NCBI GenBank assembly: GCA_021812735.1
Contig: JAKAMV010000314.1
Span: 1 to 9,637, forward strand
DNA length: 9,637 nucleotides
From: Chloroflexota bacterium
Lineage (GTDB): Bacteria > Chloroflexota > Limnocylindria > Limnocylindrales > CSP1-4
Direction: 5' to 3'
Shown here: piece after piece, positions 7,068-9,637 of the stretch
Numbering within the stretch: the first letter of the stretch is position 1
How the letters are laid out: each line of letters starts with the position of its first letter
The notes under the pieces: model-generated
What the model saw: the letters and a program-made list of their open reading frames with translations, nothing else
Database searches by the model: none
Told to the model about the DNA's origin: nothing
Translations under genes and position numbers: made by a program

Positions 7068-7364
7068 CTCATCGCGCGCCGACCGCCATGCCGGGTGGTA
7101 GCGGTACTGCTTGCGGCCCCTCGCGTCTCGGCCGGTCGCCCGGAGGTGGCCGTCGGGCAGCGGGCAGATCCGCACGTCGGTCCAGGCCGGCGGGATCCCC
7201 AGGCGTCGGATCCGCTCGACGGCCCCCGCGTCCACGGGTTGCCCGTCGGGGCCCAGGTACCGGAACCCACGGCCCGACCGGACCCGCCGGATCGCCGGCT
7301 CCGCATCCGACCACCAGACCAGCCCCCGGCGCCGGTCGGGGAGGGGATCGGCTGCGCTCACCAC
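7068..7364 (-). pseudogene. topoisomerase IB fragment, N-terminal domain only
   Basis: About 99 codons match the N-terminal domain of bacterial poxvirus-type DNA topoisomerase IB: LVWWSDAEPAIRRVRSGRGF, then IPPAWTDVRICPLPDGHLRA, then TGRDARGRKQYRYHPAW and RDE. The resemblance stops at base 7068. The frame stays open to 6747, but the following residues do not resemble the enzyme and run into the 5' end of the GT4 gene. In the family the catalytic Arg/Lys/Arg/His and the nucleophilic Tyr all lie further C-terminal, so this piece cannot cut DNA. The likely start was one of two adjacent GTG codons (7364 or 7361), divergent from the gene at 7469. Intact relatives are usually over 300 residues. Most likely a deletion or rearrangement remnant left beside the glycosyltransferase operon. 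Confidence 0.82.
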
Positions 7365-7468
7365 GGTCGTGCGGCGGCCGAAACGAAATCGCGACGCCCG
7401 CCGCTTGCGCGGCAGCGCCGGCGGATGCCGGGCCGCGCGAGCATGGCCCGACGCACGGAGGATCGCGC

Positions 7469-7654
7469 ATGCCACCCAAGGCCTGGTCGCCCAAGCGAGA
7501 GCGGCAGTACGAGCACATCAAGGAGAGCGAGCGCGAGCAGGGGCGCTCCGAGGATCGGGCGGAGGAGATCGCGGCCCGGACGGTCAACAAGGATCGGGCG
7601 GAGGCGGGCGAAACCAAGGCCGCCAAGGGGTCCAAGCGCTCGAAGGGACGGTAG
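7469..7654 (+). CDS. small charged protein of the 'plasmid stabilization' annotation group
   Basis: A 61-residue, very hydrophilic protein. The N-terminal half (KRERQYEHIKESEREQG, then SEDRAEEIAARTVNKDRA) is the hallmark of short bacterial proteins often labelled plasmid stabilization or Rho-termination-factor-like, found on chromosomes as well as plasmids. Longer relatives carry a further C-terminal part with an SAP/Rho-N-like helix pair. Here the protein ends in a Lys/Arg/Ser-rich tail (AAKGSKRSKGR), so this is the short form. The start is well supported: GGAGG at 7457-7461 with a 7-base spacer to ATG 7469. It probably binds nucleic acid, judged only from charge; no function is established from the sequence. 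It stands alone, divergent from the topoisomerase remnant. The plasmid label is not evidence that this is plasmid DNA. Confidence 0.85.
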   Translation: MPPKAWSPKRERQYEHIKESEREQGRSEDRAEEIAARTVNKDRAEAGETKAAKGSKRSKGR

Positions 7655-7802
7655 CCGCGAGGCCCGGCCCGGCGGGGACGCGTGTCTGCGCCTGCCTCGC
7701 CTGGCTGCGGCCTTCTCCTCCATGCCGGGGGCACGAGTGGGACGCGCGCGGGCCGCCCGACGCGTGTTGCAGGCGTGCGGCAGTCGCAGGACGTGGGTCA
7801 CC

Positions 7803-7833
7803 GCGGCCGGCCCTCGCCGACACGGCCGGCCGC
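7803..7833. repeat. perfect 10-bp inverted repeat in the 7655-7924 intergenic stretch
   Basis: GCGGCCGGCC (7803-7812) and GGCCGGCCGC (7824-7833) are exact reverse complements separated by 11 bases. The arms are themselves built on GGCCGGCC. No T-run follows, so it is not a standard terminator; it may still end transcription of the gene finishing at 7654 or be a protein site. The rest of the 270-base stretch shows no gene. Confidence 0.5.
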
Positions 7834-7924
7834 CGGCGCGACCCGCCAGCGCTTGCAATGCCAATGCGAAGCGACGACCCGAGCCGGGACATCGAGCGCG
7901 ATGCGGCCCTCGGAAGATCTGAGC

Positions 7925-8242
7925 ATGTTCGGTGTGCAGCGTCACGATGACGAGCCAAGTCGCCGACCCACGATCCAGCCATCCTGCGTCCGCTGCCGCT
8001 CCACCCAGCACGTGGTCACCGGCGACGGAGCGGCCGTGTGCTGGCCCTGCGCCCTGGCATGGGGCTCATTCGCGGCTCTGGTCACCTGCGGCCCGATGGT
8101 GATCGAACCGGTGATGGTGGCCACCTGCCGCACAGGCCATCATCGGCCGCGGCCTGGTTGCGCCTGGTGCCTGGGGCGACTGAGCGAGCAGAGCGCGTCT
8201 GGGCTTCCAGGCCCCAACGGGCAGTGTGGCCCGGCCGCGTGA
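7925..8242 (+). CDS. cysteine-rich putative zinc-binding protein, unknown function
   Basis: A 105-residue protein with a zinc-ribbon-like pair of knuckles, CVRC (Cys21, Cys24) and CWPC (Cys39, Cys42), 14 residues apart. A second cluster follows: Cys68, His72, His73, then CAWC (Cys79, Cys82). Single cysteines lie at 55 and 101. The stretch between the two sites is fairly hydrophobic (LAWGSFAALV, then GPMVIEPVMVA), so it may pack between two metal sites. ATG 7925 follows GGAAG (7912-7916) by 8 bases, a moderate ribosome site. Third positions are mostly G/C in the middle of the gene but less so at both ends. Its stop overlaps the GTG of the aquaporin-like fragment (GTGA, 8239-8242). I do not recognise the family. 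Ordered CxxC pairs argue for a real gene, but it is not proven. Confidence 0.5.
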   Translation: MFGVQRHDDEPSRRPTIQPSCVRCRSTQHVVTGDGAAVCWPCALAWGSFAALVTCGPMVIEPVMVATCRTGHHRPRPGCAWCLGRLSEQSASGLPGPNGQCGPAA

Positions 8243-8406
8243 CCGACGCCCGCCCGCCCGGCCCAATCCTGGGCCGCCGCCTGGCGGCGGAGGTGTGCGG
8301 AACCTTCGCCCTGGTGTTCGTGGCGGCCGGCGGCGACGCGATGGCCCGGGTCATCGGCCCGAACGCCGCGCTCGCGGTGGGTCAGCCGTGCCCAGGATCA
8401 CGGTGA
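8239..8406 (+). pseudogene. aquaporin/MIP-like gene fragment (first helix only)
   Basis: GTG 8239 opens 55 codons. Residues about 10-37 (ILGRRLAAEVCGTFALVFVA, then AGGDAMAR) match the first membrane helix of MIP channels, where the classic pattern is AExxGTFxLVFxGxG. The frame then reaches PCPGSR and a TGA at 8404. The rest of a ~230-residue channel, including both NPA pore motifs, is missing: no NPA is seen in any plus frame just downstream. A single helix cannot form a channel, so this is read as a gene remnant. It is joined to the cysteine-rich ORF by a GTGA overlap, which may be accidental. The call rests on one helix and is moderate. Confidence 0.55.
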
Positions 8407-8535
8407 CGAGGAGGGCCGTCAGGACGCCGCTCGCCCTGGGCACGGCGATCGTCGGCCTCGTCGACGCGGCCCAGAACGCGCTGTCGAGCAACCACGGGGT
8501 GCCGGCGACTGGAGATCCTGGCGGCTGGCCTGTCG

Positions 8536-9210
8536 GTGGCCGACGCGTTCGTCTCGTTCGCCACTGTGCTCGCCCTGGTGTTCTTCTGGATGACTGAGCG
8601 CGCGCGCCTCCAGCGGTTCGCGCTCAGCTACCTGCCGGCGGGTCGACGGGCCGGCGTGCGCGAGGCCTGGAACGGCGTGGAGACCCGGCTCGGCAGCTGG
8701 GTCCGCGGCCAGCTCGTCCTCATGGGCGCGATGGGGGTGATGGTGGGCGTGGTCTGCGGCGTGCTCGGCCTGCCGTCACCGGTCCTGCTCGGGCTCCTCG
8801 CTGGCCTCGCCGAGGCCATCCCGCTGGTGGGCCCCGCCCTCGGCGCCGCCCCTGCGCTGCTCGTGGCGGCGACGCTCAAGTCCGACGCCCTCCCGTTCGT
8901 GTTCGTGGCGTACCTCGTGATCCACGCGATCGAGGGCAACGTCCTCGCGCCGCTGGTCGTGGGCAACGCAGTGGGTATCTCTCCGTTCCTCGTGATCGCG
9001 AGCCTGCTGGCGGGCGGCGCGATCGATGGGCTGGTGGGCGCGTTCATCGCAGTGCCCGTGGCGGCGTCGCTGGAGGTGGTCCTCGAGCGGCTCCAGGCCC
9101 GCGACCAGCCGGTGACGCCGGCGATTGAGGCTGTGGAACCGGAGGAGGCTCGACCCTCGCACGAAGCTGCACGCGGGACGAGCCCCGCGACGGGAGGCCC
9201 TCGGCACTAG
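8536..9210 (+). CDS. AI-2E family transporter (PerM/TqsA/UPF0118), N-terminally truncated
   Basis: The 224 residues match the C-terminal part of AI-2E family membrane transporters. In order: a helix (VSFATVLALVFFWM), the cytosolic segment ERARLQRFALSYLP ending in a GSWVRGQLVL helix entry, a long hydrophobic pair with LAGLAEAIPLVGPALGAAPA, the signature EGNVLAPLVVG, and a last pair FLVIASLLAGGAIDG / GAFIAVPVAASLEVVL. The tail is acidic and Pro-rich. Family members are normally about 340-400 residues; the first ~130-150, with two or three helices, are absent. In the same frame upstream, clear similarity fades before about 8500 and the frame meets the TGA at 8404. GTG 8536 has no ribosome site (the nearest GGAG is over 20 bases away). 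Probably a decayed gene, though a short product is possible. Substrate unknown; the AI-2 label is a family name only. Confidence 0.78.
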   Translation: MADAFVSFATVLALVFFWMTERARLQRFALSYLPAGRRAGVREAWNGVETRLGSWVRGQLVLMGAMGVMVGVVCGVLGLPSPVLLGLLAGLAEAIPLVGPALGAAPALLVAATLKSDALPFVFVAYLVIHAIEGNVLAPLVVGNAVGISPFLVIASLLAGGAIDGLVGAFIAVPVAASLEVVLERLQARDQPVTPAIEAVEPEEARPSHEAARGTSPATGGPRH

Positions 9211-9524
9211 CCTGGCGCCGATCGCGCCCGTGGCCCCGGCCCCTCCAGGCCACGACGCCGCTCGGCCGCTCTCGCCATGCGCCTGCAACGGCCGGGCCAG
9301 TCCCGCTCATGTGCTGGATACGAACGCCGCCGGAAGATCCGCCCCGGAGTGAGGGAAGCTCGAGCGTTTGACGGGTAGTCAACATCCCGCACAACCGCGG
9401 CGACACCCCGATCGGTCAGTCTCGAAGCGCGGGCCCCGGCTGTCACCTGCGTACCCCCTCGCCTCCGCGACGCCGTCCGCCATCCCCAGCGGGCGGCGTC
9501 GCCCTTTCAGCAAGGAGGTGCCCG
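9211..9524. other. 314-base intergenic region before the DUF6582-like gene
   Basis: No convincing gene on either strand; the minus-strand open frames here are Arg/Pro/Ala-rich shadows. The only structure seen is the TTGAC-N5-GTCAA inverted repeat at 9368-9382. The stretch ends in the strong ribosome site of the next gene. It must hold that gene's promoter, but no clear -35/-10 pair is visible. Confidence 0.5.
9368..9382. promoter_or_regulatory. TTGAC-N5-GTCAA inverted repeat, possible operator or -35 region
   Basis: TTGAC (9368-9372), a 5-base spacer, then GTCAA (9378-9382). It stands out as AT-richer than its surroundings and lies about 145 bases upstream of the gene at 9525. TTGAC could also act as a -35 element, but no matching -10 hexamer is evident 16-18 bases downstream. 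Confidence 0.3.
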
Positions 9525-9637
9525 ATGGCCAAGCTCAGCGAGAAGCAGCGCGACAAGCTCCCGGAGAAGGCGTTCGGCCTGCCCGAGGAGCGCAAGTACC
9601 CGATGCCCGACAAGGCGCACGCCCGCAACGCCAAGGC
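9525..9637 (+). CDS. DUF6582-like small protein, 3' end outside window
   Basis: The first 37 codons are present (MAKLSEKQRDKLPEKAFGLP, then EERKYPMPDKAHARNAK). The pattern LPxxxFxxPxxRxYPxxDxxHARNA is typical of the short DUF6582-type proteins found in phages and high-GC bacterial chromosomes, where the full protein is usually below 100 residues. ATG 9525 is preceded by AAGGAGGTG (9512-9520), a near-perfect ribosome site with a short spacer, predicting efficient translation. No phage gene is next to it in the window. Function is unknown; the family assignment is from memory of the motif. Confidence 0.8.
   Translation, partial: MAKLSEKQRDKLPEKAFGLPEERKYPMPDKAHARNAK

Noticed and set aside
3919..7468. 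Very long plus-strand open frames across the phosphatase and GT4 genes, the last one continuing into the 61-residue protein
   Set aside because: GC-driven shadows of the minus-strand genes. Only the part from ATG 7469, which has its own ribosome site, is a gene.
7469..7654. Reading the region as a plasmid because of the 'plasmid stabilization' label
   Set aside because: Relatives are widespread on chromosomes; no replication, partition or mobilisation gene is present.
8388..8597. Plus-strand frame with a short hydrophobic stretch (LALGTAIVGLVDAAQNAL)
   Set aside because: No family signal and no ribosome site; its second half is the wrong frame of the AI-2E gene.

Overview
The window is very GC-rich, with almost only G or C at third codon positions in the real genes and many long shadow frames. 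GTG starts are common. The gene mix fits a high-GC soil-type bacterium: a DUF4118-like/GAF/PAS histidine kinase, GT4 glycosyltransferases, a bacterial topoisomerase IB remnant, an AI-2E family exporter remnant, and small conserved proteins of the 'plasmid stabilization' and DUF6582 types. Chloroflexota or Actinomycetota are the natural guesses. This is inference from style and content; there is no rRNA or marker gene here. I see no tRNA, rRNA, CRISPR array, IS element or phage structural gene.

Layout. (1) 1-1954, minus: a sensor histidine kinase that runs off the left edge just after its H-box. (2) 2087-2245, plus: a 52-residue two-helix membrane protein, divergent from the kinase. (3) 2424-6928, minus: a sugar-metabolism block. 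In transcription order it holds a GT4 glycosyltransferase (5441-6928, strong Shine-Dalgarno), an overlapping heptose-bisphosphate-phosphatase-like HAD enzyme (4717-5451), a small degenerate HAD-like protein (4090-4605), a 347-base gap, then a 26-codon leader ORF overlapping a second GT4 glycosyltransferase (2424-3665). (4) 7068-7364, minus: the N-terminal domain of a topoisomerase IB with its catalytic part missing. (5) 7469-9637, plus: a 61-residue conserved charged protein, a small cysteine-rich putative zinc protein, the first ~50 codons of an aquaporin-like gene, the C-terminal two thirds of an AI-2E family transporter, and the start of a DUF6582-like protein cut by the window end.

How it works together. 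The minus block probably builds or decorates a surface glycan or glycolipid: two retaining GT-B transferases plus a sugar-phosphate phosphatase of the GmhB/HisB-N type. The other heptose enzymes (GmhA, HldE) are not in view, so the sugar is unknown. The right-hand part looks like a decaying accessory region, with three truncated genes within about 2.2 kb. I do not find a convincing new multi-gene system. The best leads are the leader ORF coupled to the second glycosyltransferase, the degenerate HAD protein beside an intact one, the cysteine-rich protein, and the cluster of truncated genes.
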